A stretch of DNA of 64,000 nucleotides from Perca fluviatilis (GCF_010015445.1 NC_053118.1:21069937-21133936), one strand, 5' to 3'; shown: positions 1-12,780, numbered from the stretch's first letter. Translations and numbers: made by a program. Notes: generated by a model from the letters alone, not told the origin.

Positions 1-350
1 GAGAGCGTTTGAACAGCAGTTTTCAGTTCTTTCCACAGATTCTCGATTGGATTCAGGTCTGGACTTTGACTTGGCCATTCTAACACCTGGATATGTTTAT
101 TTGTGAACCATTCCATTGTAGATTTTGCTTTATGTTTTGGATCATTGTCTTGTTGGAAGACAAATCTCCGTCCCAGTCTCAGGTCTTTTGCAGACTCCAT
201 CAGGTTTTCTTCCAGAATGGTCCTGTATTTGGCTCCATCCATCTTCCCATCAATTTTAACCATCTTCCCTGTCCCTGCTGAAGAAAAGCAGGCCCAAACC
301 ATGATGCTGCCACCACCATGTTTGACAGTGGGGATGGTGTGTTCAGGGTG
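1..350 (-). pseudogene. Tc1-like transposase catalytic-domain fragment
   Basis: Read on the minus strand, this stretch encodes the C-terminal half of a Tc1 transposase. It includes [13 protein letters not shown], then [11 protein letters not shown] with the second catalytic Asp, then [15 protein letters not shown] near the third catalytic acid. It is truncated by the window edge and out of frame with the N-terminal fragment. Confidence 0.75.
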
Positions 351-507
351 ATGAGCCGTGTTGCCTTTTACGCCAAACATAACGTTTTGCATTGTTGCCA
401 AAATGTTCGATTTTGGTTTCATCTGACCAGAGCACCTTCTTCCACATGTTTGGTGTGTCTCCCAGGTGGCTTTTGGCAAACTTTAAACGACACTTTTATG
501 GATATCT

Positions 508-915
508 TTAAGAAATGGCTTCTTTCTTGCCACTCTTCCATAAAGGCCAGATTTGTGCAGTATAACGACTGATTGTTGTCCTATGGACAGAGTCTCCCGC
601 CTCAGCTGTAGATCTCTGCAGTTCATCCAGAGTGATCATGGGCCTCTTGGCTGCATCTCTGATCAGTCTTCTCATTGTATGAGCTGAAAGTTTAGAGGGA
701 CGGCCGGGTCTTCGTAGATTTGTAGTGGTCTGATACTCCTTCCATTTCAATATTATCGCTTGCACAGTGCTCCTTGGGATGTTTAAAGCTTGGGAAATCT
801 TTTTGTATCCAACCGGCTTTAAACTTCTCCCACAACAGTATCTCGGACCTGCCTGGTGTGTTCCTTGTTCTTCATGATGCTCTCTGCGCTTTACACGGAC
901 CTCTGAGACTATCAC
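508..915 (-). pseudogene. Tc1-like transposase N-terminal fragment
   Basis: This is an open stretch of 135 codons with the bipartite Tc1 DNA-binding region: a first helix-turn-helix (ISQALNIPRSTVQAII), a GRPSKL linker resembling the GRPR motif, and a second helical domain. The reading then leaves the transposase frame, and the catalytic part continues in another frame further left. I therefore call it a pseudogene fragment of the element at 1-1255. Start and end are those of the open frame, not a proven protein. Confidence 0.75.
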
Positions 916-1232
916 AGAGCAGGTGCATTTATACGGAGACTTGATTACACACAGCTGATTTTATTTATCATCATTAGTCATTTAGGTCAACATTGGATCA
1001 TTCAGAGATCCTCACTGAACTTCTGGAGAGAGTTTGCTGCACCCTGAAAGTGATTAATTTTGCACTTCCACTTTTTCAGTTTTTTATTTGTTAAAAAGTT
1101 TGAAATAGCCAATGAATTTCGTTCCACTTCATAATTGGGACCCACTTGTTGTTGATTCTTCACAAAAAATTACAGTTTTATATCTTTATGTTTGAGGCCT
1201 GAAATGTGGCAAAAGGTCGAAACGTTCAAGAG

Positions 1233-1251
1233 CGAATACTTTCGCAAGGCA

Positions 1252-1254
<3 letters not shown>
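1233..1254 (-). repeat. Terminal inverted repeat end of the Tc1-like element
   Basis: Outer 22 bp of the transposon, ending at the TA target dinucleotide (1255-1256). The sequence matches the fish Tc1 terminus recalled from many genomes (CAGTGCCTTGCGAAAGTATT on the minus strand). Confidence 0.8.

Positions 1255-1300
<46 letters not shown>
1255..1300. repeat. (TA)n microsatellite at the Tc1 target site
   Basis: An uninterrupted TA run of about 23 units abuts the transposon end. Either the element inserted into a TA run or the duplicated TA target later expanded. Confidence 0.9.
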
Positions 1301-1302
<2 letters not shown>

Positions 1303-1919
1303 CTGAAAGCAGTTGGTACCTGTAGATCCCCAAAGGTCAACCATCCATTTATCAAAGGATAAATAGTAAAACTGTGACACTACATTGAAAAATTATTTTA
1401 ATCCTATCCACCCACACCATACAAAATATCAAAAGGTTATTCGGTTTGAAAATGGAATGACACCTAATGAGTCAACTTGTAAAAAAAGAAATAAAAAAAA
1501 CTAAACGTATATTACATGCAAATGCAAGCAGCCACGCCCCAATACAAATGTGCACACTCACAGACAGCCCCACGCAAAGACATGATCAGACAGGTTCCTC
1601 CTTACAAGCAAACATTTGCTGTTCCCTCTCTCTTAGCTAAGCTACACATTCCTGAAGTTTATAAATCCTAAACTTATTATGTCTCATTAACATCAGACTC
1701 TCTGCACAGCCTTCCAAGCATTTCATTCATGCACTGTTAAGAAGAGAGTACACAGAAGCTTGGCTGGTAGCGTTGTTAGCATTTGTTAACCCGGATGTAT
1801 AATTTAAAAATAAATGAACATGTCTCAATGAAAGTCTATATATTGGGAATGCAGATAATTACCAGAGTCAGTGACAAAACCGAATACTTGCAATGCAAAG
1901 TCAAAAAACCCTGAGATTT

Positions 1920-2275
1920 TAAATGGCTCTCAATTAATATGCAAACATCAACATATACTGTATGTATTCTGCTAATACACTGCACATATCTATATTATTC
2001 TTACTACTAGTATAATGTCACTGCTAGTACATTGCACATATCAGTACATGTTGTTCATACATTGTTCATATTACATAGCCACATTTATTCTGCTCTTATA
2101 ACACTGCAATATAGTTCTTGTCCTGCCTATGCACCACCTGTCTATACTTTGTATATCACATTGCACTTTTCTGCTTTTTTGCACTTCTGGTTAGATGCAA
2201 ACTGCGTTTTGCTGTCTTTGTACTTATACTCTGCACAATGAAAATAAAGTTGAATTTAATCTAATCTAATACTGT
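1920..2275 (+). mobile_element. LINE 3' end (tail with TAATC-type repeats)
   Basis: The segment ends in ATGAAAATAAAGTTGAAT followed by short TAATC tandem units. This is the 3' tail style of L2/CR1-type fish LINEs. The preceding 200 bp (TTGCACTTCTGGTTAGATGC and similar) also resembles that family's 3' UTR. No reverse transcriptase is present, so it is a 5'-truncated copy. The left boundary is approximate. Confidence 0.6.
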
Positions 2276-2654
2276 GATGATGTAACACAGCAGAAAATAT
2301 GATTTTGTCCCTTTAATGTTAAGATGGTATAAAACTGCAAAATCTCTTACGTTTCTTTAGTTAAGTTTCACTGAGAGCTGTTTCACTCTCTTCACACCCT
2401 GTTCACGTCACCCAGTTACACACTTTCACATCTCGAGGGGGCCCAGTACAACCACAGTCTGATCTGATGGCCGCCGAGTAGCTAAACTTGAGCAGTTAAA
2501 GGTTAGTTAAAGGTCAACCTCAGTTGTGGTCATTTTCCCCGTGCAGATTTTTCAAATTTTTATTTCTAATGCATACAGACTTAAGTACAGACTATGTATC
2601 TACTTTAAAATAGTACATGTTATGTTGTGAAAATCACGCAAAACAAGCATGTTA

Positions 2655-2860
2655 TTATCAATCAATCAATCAATCAATCATATTTGTCACATGAAATCGT
2701 ACGAGATACAATTCCAGTGAAATGTTATCCCATCAGCACCTTCAACTTGTGCATGATTCATCATATAGCAGAATGTGATCGCCAAATTGGAAGACAGAAA
2801 AAGAGTTACCCGGTTGAATAGTACCAGGTGATAGCAAGTCTCGGTGAAAGGACACCCCAG
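2655..2860 (-). mobile_element. Possible reversed LINE tail
   Basis: It begins with (ATCA)n units followed by sequence resembling the complement of a LINE 3' tail (TATTTGTCACATGAAATCGT). It is too diverged for firm family assignment. Confidence 0.35.
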
Positions 2861-4646
2861 CTCCTGACATCTCGCTGGAAACCAACATAGGCACTTTATT
2901 TTAGGCAGGCACTATATATTATTATTATTATTATTATTAGCAGTAGTAGTAGTAGTAGTAGTAGTAGTATCAGTTTTAAATATTCACTTGTAATGACAGA
3001 ATGAAATATAACACATAGATGGTGCCTTTTTATGTATTGCACCAGAGTAGGACTAGGAATAAAAGTAATAGTAGTAACTGTAATAGCAGTAGTGGTGGTA
3101 GCATGGGTAGATTCAGGGTGCTGAATCAGTATGTGTGTTCCTAATGTGTGAGTAAATGGAAAGAGAGAGAAAGTAGTCAGGATGTCTGTAGTCTCAGCAT
3201 ACATGATGTGAATCCACTGTCCACTACAAGTTGACTTGGCATTAGAAACGCTTCAGATACTTCAAAAAAGTATCAAAAGTGTCAGCAGGGGGGGAATAGC
3301 CCAAACAAGGAAACTTTCCACCTCTGCCCACGACTGTGACTCATGCAGAAATGCAACCACTTGTTTATCTGTGTGTGTGTGTGTGTGTGTGTGTGTCTGT
3401 CTGTCTCTGTGTCTGTGTCTTCCCGTGCACATGCCCATGTGATCAGTGTGTGACCCAGAATGACATTACTCTGAGCCACTGTAAAGCGTCAAACACCAAG
3501 CACAGAATACAGAATACACGCACACACATTCTGCTCAAGTGTTGAATAACTGAAGGGCAACAAAGACACTGACTCAGCTACCAAAATGTCATCACTCCTT
3601 TATACGAAGTAAGCCTGAACTACAATTACAAGCTGTCAAGCAGATACCTGGGCTGAAGTTGTGGGAGTGGAATAAGCGGTGGCGAAACTAATGGAGGTGA
3701 GCAGGGCACTCAGCCAGAGTGCACAAGTGTCTTCTCAAAGCAGGGCCCAGATGTGAATAACTACAGGGCAACGGTCTCACACAAATACACTGATATCAAT
3801 CCTCAAATACATAAACACACACTTCTGCATGCAGCCAAAATTCCCAAACTTTAAAAATAGCATCTGCAGGGTCATTCCAGGCCCTCGCCAGCATGTTTTA
3901 TATTACGGTTATACAAATATTTAGTTAATCCTCTGTCACTTGCTGTACTGCTCAACATGTCTTTAGAAGTGGACACCTACTGAACCTCAGCCCGTTTGTT
4001 GTCTGGTATCTTGATCTAAACACTCTAAGAGGGGGAATCCTGCAATGTTTCAACTCAAATGACAAAACCACATCACACATGCTAACACACACACACACAC
4101 ACATACACTAATACATGTCCCCGTTTCTGACATCTCCTAGAAAATGGCCTTTAAACAACTGCCTACACTAAGGTGACTCTTCCGCCCACTGTTCACATAT
4201 TTCAACACACTATCTTACAATTTACACCCACACACACTTAAATTCACAAGTGGTAGTTAAATTGTAAACTTAATACCTACCAGTAATGTAATTTGTTGTT
4301 TCCAGTAACCTTACATGACAGGTAAGCAGCTATGCTTCTGATTGGCAGATGCAAAGGTATTGATCGACAGGATTTGTTTCCCCTTTTTTAATGCAAGATG
4401 ACCTAAGTGACCTCAGACACAAGGGCATTATTGAAAACCAGACAGTCCAATGTCCAAAAACAGAAACACCTGGGAGGCACGTGCTAAAACAATTTCATCT
4501 GATGCCATTGCTCAATACCAAGATTGCTTAATGTCATCGGGTTCAATGCTTTCAGGGACATTTGTGTGTTAATATAAACCATAAGCATCATGGGTTTATA
4601 GATCCCCCTCAGACATGTTTAAAGAAATATAAAAATACTCTGTTTG

Positions 4647-4648
<2 letters not shown>

Positions 4649-4730
<82 letters not shown>

Positions 4731-4751
4731 TATTATTATAATAATAATAAT
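4649..4751. repeat. (AAT)n-(ATT)n palindromic triplet repeat
   Basis: About ten AAT units are followed by ATT units and then AAT units again. The two strands can pair as a long perfect hairpin. Confidence 0.9.
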
Positions 4752-6132
4752 GTGTCTGATATGGTTTTCCCCCAAAAAAAGTTAAACCATTATTCCATCA
4801 TTGAAAAATCCAGAATCTATAAATACGCAAATGATGTAACTGCTGGACAAGATGTCTCCTACTCGCAGGTTGCATGTTAGACCACAATGGCTTCCAAAAT
4901 AGATGTGATGTCACAAAATCATGCTTGTATGTACATGTACTAAACTCAAGTTCAAGGTAAGCACAGATAAACGGTTTCCCTTTAACAGATGAATATGAAA
5001 AAAAGCCTTCTAATGTCAAAATCATTCTGCCACATCCAAGCGAGTGGAGGGGGGACTTTGATTTAATGACAAAAATCTCTTCTGTGGATCTGCTCTGACC
5101 GTAACATTTGCATGACGTACTGATGTTTAGTGCACCATCAACCACATGGGTTCCTTGTTGTTCAAAGCCTGTTTGATCTTTGTGGAACTGACATGACTGA
5201 TATCCCCATCGATTAATGGTCCAAACCCCACAATACAACTCTTATGTTTAATTACTGCTCTACTGTTGCTGCAGCGTCTTATTAAACATGGAATGACTTC
5301 TGTTAACCATTTGGTTGAATACTGTCTGCATCTGCAACTGACAGTTGTTCCGCCCCAGCACATAACTGCAGACTGGCTAATAATGGAGATATCTGCTTTG
5401 TCTGCCAGTACACCCAGACTTAAAGGGTGTAGACAAACTTTCAATACTCACAATAATAGTTATTATATAAGGAGTCAAACCAGTTTCACATCACAAAACG
5501 TGAGAATAATACAGAGTTTCTATTCCACCTCTAAACTTAAATGTTCAATCACATTAAGATATTACGCACTTATTCAGACCATAAATATTTTTCTGTCTAA
5601 ACTGATGTAAAGAGAATCACACCACATAAGGACACTGCACTCTTTGAACTCTGTCAGAATAAGCCTCCATGTCTCTTCCCCCCCGACTCTACACATGTGC
5701 ACATACAGTAAGATAACGTGGACTTGACACCAAACATGCAGAAGCTATAATAGATATATTTCTTTATAACCATGCAAATAATCCCACAAAAACAACCCAC
5801 AACATTTGCTTGCTCAACTATCACGCTAATGCTCCGCTGTGGAGAAAAGTATGTATGGTGGAGGTCTTGTAAAACTGCAAGTACAGTACACATACGTAAA
5901 CACATAAACACATGCACAGATAAATGTGCTCCAAAACAAAGAAAACAAACACGGAGCTGGGTTTTCACTCACACTGCCGCACACACACCAACATTTACAC
6001 AGAACTGTGAATCATGCTGTTAAATTTCACTGCAGGGTAATAATAAGAGAGGTGATAAATCTGCCATCAAACAACCGAGGGAAACTACAGAACATTACAA
6101 GCTGCTGCGCATTACCCTTCTCTCCCTCTGTT

Positions 6133-6176
<44 letters not shown>

Positions 6177-6371
6177 AAAAGTGTAAAAAAACATCATGAT
6201 AACATCACAAAATGGCCCACAATCCCTGAGTGATATAAAGTACACCTCCTGTGCCGTGGCTCATGGAACACTTCTCTACACTCCTCTCTCCTGTCTTTGT
6301 GCACTGGTGTGATAAGGCAATGATGGGTTGTATTTCTACACTTGGGTACTCCCGGGGGGAATCCCCCTGGT

Positions 6372-6372
<1 letters not shown>

Positions 6373-6426
<54 letters not shown>

Positions 6427-6444
6427 GCGTGTGCGTGTGCGTGT
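6373..6444. repeat. (GT)n followed by (GTGTGC)n
   Basis: A pure GT run to about 6420 is followed by four GCGTGT units. Confidence 0.9.
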
Positions 6445-9400
6445 CCACAGAAAGGGAAGAATGCCACCATTGAGCACCCTGCCTTTGCGCCAGCAATCCT
6501 CTCCCCCGCCCCTTCCCGTCCTCATTTGCACTCTGACGTACAGTTGGAGCAGATTTGGTGACACGAAGATAAAAGCCTTCCTCTGTTTCTCTGCTTTCCT
6601 CTTTCTCCAGTGTCACCAGAGCGCTGAGTGCTGGTGCCTTGGCCGTAGACATAGAGAGCTCATTCAAACTGACACAATCACTTTTCACTTCTGCTTTGTG
6701 ATAAGCCAGAGTTCAGAGTGCCTCGGTGCAATATGCCCACCATAGAGTCAACGGCTCTGTACAGGAGGCCGAAAGATGCTACACCACTGTATATACTACA
6801 GCTGTGCTCTAACAACTGTGACACGCAGCCCCACAGAGGCACATTTATGCAAACTAACTTCCTCTGTCATAAAACTGTCAACTCTGACAAGCCTGCAGAG
6901 GTTTAACAGTTCTATACAGAGGCAGCAGACACTCAACCTGTCAGTGCAATTCTTTATTGCAGGGATAATTAGTTTTAGACGCAGTAAGAAAAAGAGGAAC
7001 AAAAAGAATTCATTGGATTTGTAAAATTCAATTTGTCTGGCAGGAAATAGTGCTACCAAAAATTCACTCACCATTCATACAAAGATGTTTTCGCTGTCTG
7101 GCACAAATTGGCAGCTTTGCGTGGAACTCAGTCAGAATGAACTTTACCCTGCAAATAAAGCAAGAACAATGTCAAGCAAATTTCAGAGAGAAGATTGGAT
7201 TGACCTCGTCTTTAGCAAGTTTTTTTTGTTCCCTTTTCTTATCTTATTAAAAGGAATATTGCATGAATGACAGTGCAAGGACAAAAATAGAGGGTACAGA
7301 GGACAAAGTGTTCGATAAATAGATTTATATTTCTTTAACTTGTGGAATGGTTATGTTTGTTCACAAAACTGCACACCCTTGTTCTTGTTCCACCTGCCTT
7401 TTGCCAAAGTATATAAAGAAATATGGCCTTTTCTGATTGTGCTCTGACCACAGTATAAGGCAGGGATGGGGAATCGTTAAGGACATAGGTGTCCTTAAAG
7501 TCCAAAGTAAAAAGAGATGAATTCTCAAGGACACAGAGATTTTAGGTTTTAGGTCAAATTAGGGTTAGGTTTAGATTAAGCTTGTATTGGTTATGGTTAA
7601 AGGTAGAGTGAGTCTCCAAGGAACTGAATGTAAAGCAATGTCCTCCTTAGGGACAACAACAAGCGCTTGTTCTTGTGTGTATAACTATCTGTGTGAATGA
7701 GTCACCTGACACGAGACACTAGTGGACGCAGTTGATTACCCACACGTCCAATTCTATTAAAAGGACACGGTCCTAATCTCTAATCACTTCCATGTCTGGC
7801 GGAATAAGAGAGCAGGTTAATCTGGATTACACGTCACCATTGTGAGGTCACAGCTGAGGTAGTTGATACACTGACCAGTCAGGAAGAGAGACCAGGTGAA
7901 CAGGGAGAAGACAGGAGACAGAGACTAACAAAAGAAGCTGATGAGTTATAAAGGCAATTAGAAATGCATCATTTTTAAAGAGAAATTATCCATTTACAAG
8001 ACTTTACCTTGCATGACCAAAGCATGCTTATAGATACTGACAGGGAACATGAACAACTAAGTTATTGACATGCAGTAGTATTTGCCAAATTTCACAATAC
8101 TAATAGAATTATGAAAGCCCCATCCATAACATAAATTATCCATTTATAAGGGCTTACCCTGGATGAACCGGACATACAACTCTGATAAGAGTTTTAAAGC
8201 AATGTCACATGACATGATGAAGAACTTGTGATTTATTCCTACTGTATATATGTTTTACCCTTAATTAACTTAACCAAAAATCGAATGATAAATGTCCTGA
8301 TAAGATGGCACATGATGACAAACTGATGAAACCCATACAAATCTGAGAGCGGAAAAGAAAATTGAAGCGATGAAGCCAGGATTATCCATGAAAGGTGTAA
8401 TATTCACCCCGCAGTTAAAGCACCTGCACTGTCACACACCAAACCAGCGTTCACCCCCATCAGATGGAAGAAACAATACTACAAATTATTCACAACTGTT
8501 TCAAGAAATGTGAAAATAAATTACAAATCCATGGACCATGCACTGTCAGTCCAGGAGTTTTTTGTTATAGTTTGTTTTTAGCTGAGTCCAGGTGGCATGT
8601 GATCTGCATGCCCTGCAGCTGATCCTGGCACTGTGGGACGGACCGTGTTCTCCAGCATTAATCACCACTCCCTCTTCCAAGCATGTTACAAACTAATTTG
8701 GCATGACTGGAATGTAGGATCCTCTGCACATTTCGGTGCACACTCGAATGTGATGAATTGGGACAATAGGGTTATTGTATGTTTCGGTGTTCAAACAGGG
8801 CTTTTCTTTATATGCTGCACACATGCATAAGCAAATGTATGGCTTTCTTATCTGCAGTCCAGAGAGTTTCAAGGTGTAACACACAGAAATGTCCCGAGAC
8901 AGACGGGTTCACATGAGTGGGTAAAGTGTGCACACTCTTCTTTCACGGCTGTTTAATTGCCTTTGGCCTACAACTTTTCGCACTTAATGCAACAACGTCT
9001 CCTGCAGCAGCGGTGTATCCTGAGTCCTGACTACAGTGTTTTTTTCCCCGAGTGGTCTCCTTAGCTAAAGAAAATTAAATAAAAATAAAATAAATAAAAA
9101 AGGAGTCTGTGCTCAGCTGGTGTGAAAGAAACAGCGCTGCTGTGCGAAGCTTGCAAGCCACCATCACATTTACAAACCTGTTGTAGCTATGTATCTGCTT
9201 GACGAACCGAAGGTTATTTATCTTCGGGTCTACGGTCTTTTCATCTTTGTCCTTGTCCCCGGATTGACAGAGAAGCTGTGAGCAGTGCTATTTACTCTCG
9301 ACAGTTGTTTCTCTCTGGGTATGACGGTTAAATCAGCTGACTGTGATCTATCCCCTACTGAATAACAGGTTAACACTGAGAGTGCTGATTTTGGCTCATT

Positions 9401-9454
9401 TCAAACATCCTATATCGCCCAGGTCGCTTTTGCCAGATGAAAACGGGGACACTC

Positions 9455-9760
9455 TTTACGGCTAAAAATACCTGTCTACGACTATATTTGGCTTGGCTGG
9501 ATCACAATCGCAACGCTAAAATAGTCGGGTACGCCCAATGAATGGGCTCTCTGCTATCTCCCTCTGCCTCCGTCGGCCAGATTCTAAATTTAGTAACAAG
9601 GCTTGCGTCAATCACGAGCCTCAGTGCGTCAAGGCTTCCCCCGCCCCCCGGGGATCGTCATTGGTTAGAATTAGGACGTTGACCGAAAAATACGCGACTT
9701 GTGATTTGCTGTTGTGAATTATTGTTCTTCGCGGCTCCGGAGGCACTTTTTAATTTTGAG
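9455..9760 (+). promoter_or_regulatory. Candidate upstream regulatory block of nr4a3
   Basis: A GC- and CpG-enriched patch about 1.2 kb upstream of the core promoter. It contains a MEF2-like site CTAAAAATAC (9462-9471), a CArG-like site CTATATTTGG (9482-9491), and reversed CCAAT boxes, including GTCATTGGTTAG near 9657. MEF2 and SRF sites are known inputs of NR4A-family immediate-early promoters; their use here is inferred. It could also be an alternative upstream promoter. Confidence 0.4.
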
Positions 9761-10725
9761 GTTGCTGAGTACGCTAGGAGGATGGCTTCTTCTTCTCATG
9801 TTTTCTATACCTATCTGCACCTATCAGCCTTCAGTAGGATGAGATAATCACGTTTGTTCCCGCTGCAATTTCTCTCGTGTCAGGATTTTTCCTTAAATAA
9901 GTGTCAATGCCTTGACAGAAACAAGCTGGACACTGCTATCTGATTTTAGTGAGATTACTGAAATAAATTGATTTGTATTGGGAAAAGGGAGAAATTATCT
10001 AATTAGATAATTTCACTTCACAAAATAACATTGTAAGACCTGATAATGGACTAAATATCTCGTTAGGATCATTGACATGGTTAGGATGGGGATTTTAAAT
10101 AACTAGAGTTAAAGAAAGGTCATAAAACTAGCCAGAAAGAAGCAATTCAGATATCCTGTCAGGTGATTTAATTAAAGCTGCTGGTCTGTGTCATGATGAT
10201 GATGACAAGATAGCATGACAGATATTTAATATAATCTGAAGGCATCATTTATATTATACATCTGATAAAAGTTCTGGATGAAAAAAGTGTAATATTTGTT
10301 TCTAAAATATAGTAAAGTAAAATTATAATAAAATTGAAATATTCATGTGAAGTACCTCGAAATTGTACAATAGCCTACAGTAGCCTACTTGTCACCACTG
10401 ATAGGCTACTCTTACGTTTCTCATAGAAAAAGTCAAAACATGTCTTTTGGCCTTTTATGTATGTGAATTTATAAGTGTACAGTGAAATTGAAGTCTTACA
10501 TGTCTCTGATAAGATTTTTTTATTTTTATTATTAGTTTTTCAAGCCAATTCATATTTAGGTAAAAGTAAAGTTGTTTTTTTATTATAATGATAGAGTTTG
10601 GACTAAACGCCTACCAAATGCACAAAGTGTCTGCCTAAATCAGTAGGCTAATGGTGCAAGCTCGCCCGCAGGATCTCCCTCGGCTTCCTCACCTGCAAAC
10701 ATAAAATCAACCGTCTCTCTTGCTT

Positions 10726-10730
<5 letters not shown>

Positions 10731-10808
<78 letters not shown>
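10731..10808. repeat. (CT)n microsatellite upstream of the nr4a3 promoter
   Basis: A pure CT run of 39 units. It faces a (GA)n run 40 bp downstream, so the two are complementary inverted repeats. Confidence 0.95.
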
Positions 10809-10810
<2 letters not shown>

Positions 10811-10848
10811 CTCCGAGAGCGGGGCTTATGTGTCTGGTACTGTGGAGG

Positions 10849-10849
10849 C

Positions 10850-10891
<42 letters not shown>

Positions 10892-10892
10892 G
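10849..10892. repeat. (GA)n run next to the CRE cluster
   Basis: A GA-rich run with two AAA interruptions. It ends about 15 bp before the palindromic CRE. Confidence 0.9.
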
Positions 10893-10907
10893 GAGCTCTA
10901 CTTTGAG

Positions 10908-10990
10908 TGACGTCACCTCTCCCATGGCGTCACATTGACGTATCGCATACCAGCCGCTCTATGTGGAGGCTCAGCCCACATAAATGCACT
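10908..10990 (+). promoter_or_regulatory. nr4a3: nr4a3 core promoter with three CRE sites and TATA-like box
   Basis: A perfect palindromic CRE, TGACGTCA, is at 10908-10915. A second, TGGCGTCA, is at 10925-10932 and a third, TGACGTAT, at 10936-10943. A TATA-like ACATAAATG follows at about 10977-10985, putting transcription start near 11005-11015. CREB-driven induction through clustered CREs is established for NR4A genes, including mammalian NR4A3. The spacing of CREs, TATA and downstream splice donor supports this as the main promoter. The start site itself is inferred. Confidence 0.75.
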
Positions 10991-11004
10991 ATTTGACTTT
11001 CTCC

Positions 11005-11370
11005 CCTCAGACGGCGCACATAAACAAACCCGCGTTACAACTCCACACTTTGCAAATCACCCATCAGCACTGACACACTCACGGGAACGGACTCAGACAC
11101 GCTCCTTTATACACGGGAGTTTTTTATTTTTTAATGTTCTGTTTCATTTTTTTTTTACTTTTTGTTGCCTACTTTAGAAAAAGTAAGAAGAAGAAGCTCT
11201 TTTGTCGCCGATGAACCCGGTTCCCCTGCAATATTACTGAGAGGTTTTTATAGACTATATAGGCTTATTCTCTCCATTAATTCGACTCTTGGTCATTATT
11301 CTGGACGGAAATGGGATATTTCATGCGAGGTTATTACCTCATGTAAAGACGGAACCGCTACAGCAAACCA
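11005..11370 (+). other. nr4a3: nr4a3 non-coding first exon (predicted)
   Basis: The exon runs from the presumed start downstream of the TATA-like box to a strong donor CCA|GTAAGT at 11370/11371. It has no long open frame. NR4A genes typically begin with non-coding exons and a long first intron, as here. The 5' edge is approximate. Confidence 0.6.
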
Positions 11371-12780
11371 GTAAGTAAATTGTGAATGAATGACTCTAAT
11401 ATTCTGCCGCCTAGCGCGAAGGCTAGGCTACTTGTTAGATTGCCAGACTCAAAACCTAGGTTATTAATGTATTAATGTATACACATGTGTATGTATGTTT
11501 ATATTACTTAAATCATACATATGTCATGTTGAATCTATAACCTACTCTAATATCATCATCTGTGTCTGATCTGCCCAACTTTGTGCGTCTAACCTGTTGA
11601 TATGTCAAAGTCCAATACGCTGTTCATATCGTCTATCCCTGCGTGGTGTCTCCAAAGAGCAAAATTAAGATGAATTTGAATTTAATTTGCGGTGGGAAGG
11701 TATCATATCCTTTCTGGTTGTCATGGAAATGAGATGCCTCTCACTCACAATGAATAGTGGAGTCAGACGCACTAATGGTCTGAGTGGAGAGTAGTCTAAC
11801 CTACATTCAGGCAGGAGCTGAGAGAGAGGAGAGTTAAAGCTCTTTGATTTCATGCCATTTGTGTTGTTGTTGTGTTTTTTCCCCTCATGTTAGATGTTCT
11901 GGGGTTGGATGTTGTGCTGTCAATGAGTAATTTACATGGTGTGTTGTGGTATATTGGGTGTGTTTGTTGTTTATACATTGTCACTGATATGCCATGAGTA
12001 GGCTACTACAGTTGGCTATATTGTTTCACAAATGAAGCCATACAGCATTATGCTTCTTCTTCGGATTAAAGCTCCACATAAAAGTGATTGATGTTTTCCA
12101 AAAAGCCATATAGTCTGAGCTGTTGCCTGGTGGCCAATCGCAAATGTCAGCTGTCTCACTGTCTACTGTCTCTGTGAGCATACGGTCTCTCCTCCAGTTG
12201 AACGCAGGAAAAACACCCTTAGCCGTTCACCATAATGCCACATGAAATTTCTGAAGCCCTCTGTGAAGTAGACTATTTCCTAGAAACATCTGATGGCAAC
12301 ACAGACACTGAATTCTATAGCAGCTGCCAAAGCTCTGGGCTATCCGTGTTATGTGTGATAAGAAACTACCACTGCTGAGTTCTTGAGTAACTTTCTTTTT
12401 TACCTTTCTTTTCTTTCACACACTCAGGTTTACGCACGCACGCAACCGCGCACGCAGGAACTTCTGACAGTCTCCCTCTCAAAGCTGATTTACAGTACTC
12501 ACATATTTCTCTAGTCTCTCCTTTATGTCCTCTCTTTTCTCTGTCTCTGTTTGCTGGAAGCCTCGCGCTGTCCGGGGTTATTGGTGCGAGGGGCTACCGG
12601 GGGCTACCGGCGCTCCGGGGCGCGTGCTTTGCAGCTCTTATGTCGTTCTCTTGGTTACCGGTGCGCGCAGGGCCAGAGCCCCATCGACCGGCTCGGCCTG
12701 AGAAGAAAGCGAGAGGAGATCTGTTCGCTTATTTAGAAAGAAAAAAAAAGACTCAATGTCTCACTTTGCATAAACATAGG

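Larger units (their letters stand above)
1..1255 (-). mobile_element. Tc1/mariner-like DNA transposon, 5' part, cut by window edge
   Basis: The minus strand carries a Tc1-type transposase in pieces. The N-terminal helix-turn-helix half is at 915-508, and the catalytic DDE half runs from about 350 to the window edge, with the recognisable stretches [12 protein letters not shown] and [11 protein letters not shown]. The two halves are in different frames, so this copy looks frame-broken. The outer end at 1233-1254 reads, on the minus strand, CAGTGCCTTGCGAAAGTATT. That is the terminal inverted repeat of a Tc1 family common in fish. It is followed directly by TA, the usual Tc1 target site, here opening a (TA)n run. 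The other terminus lies outside the window. It is inferred to be non-autonomous. Confidence 0.9.
2861..9420. other. Intergenic region, no gene recognised
   Basis: Both strands show only short chance open frames with no recognisable domain. The content is simple repeats: ATT/AGT triplets 2917-2970, (GT)n 3368-3398, an AAT/ATT palindrome 4649-4751, (CA)n 6134-6172 and (GT)n 6373-6444. There is also a diverged direct repeat whose copies begin near 7983 and 8133 (AAATTATCCATTTA). The stretch should contain distal upstream DNA of nr4a3. Confidence 0.6.

Noticed and set aside
1333..2516. NBRE-like AAAGGTCA at about 1333 and 2509 as nr4a3 autoregulatory sites
   Set aside because: Eight-base matches are expected by chance in 64 kb, and these are 8-9 kb from the promoter, close to transposon and LINE sequence.
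5127..5444. 105-codon minus-strand open frame (SSTKIKQAL stretch)
   Set aside because: A faint resemblance to an adenylyltransferase tail, but no other motif, no splice support and an overlapping frame on the other strand; probably chance or an eroded repeat.
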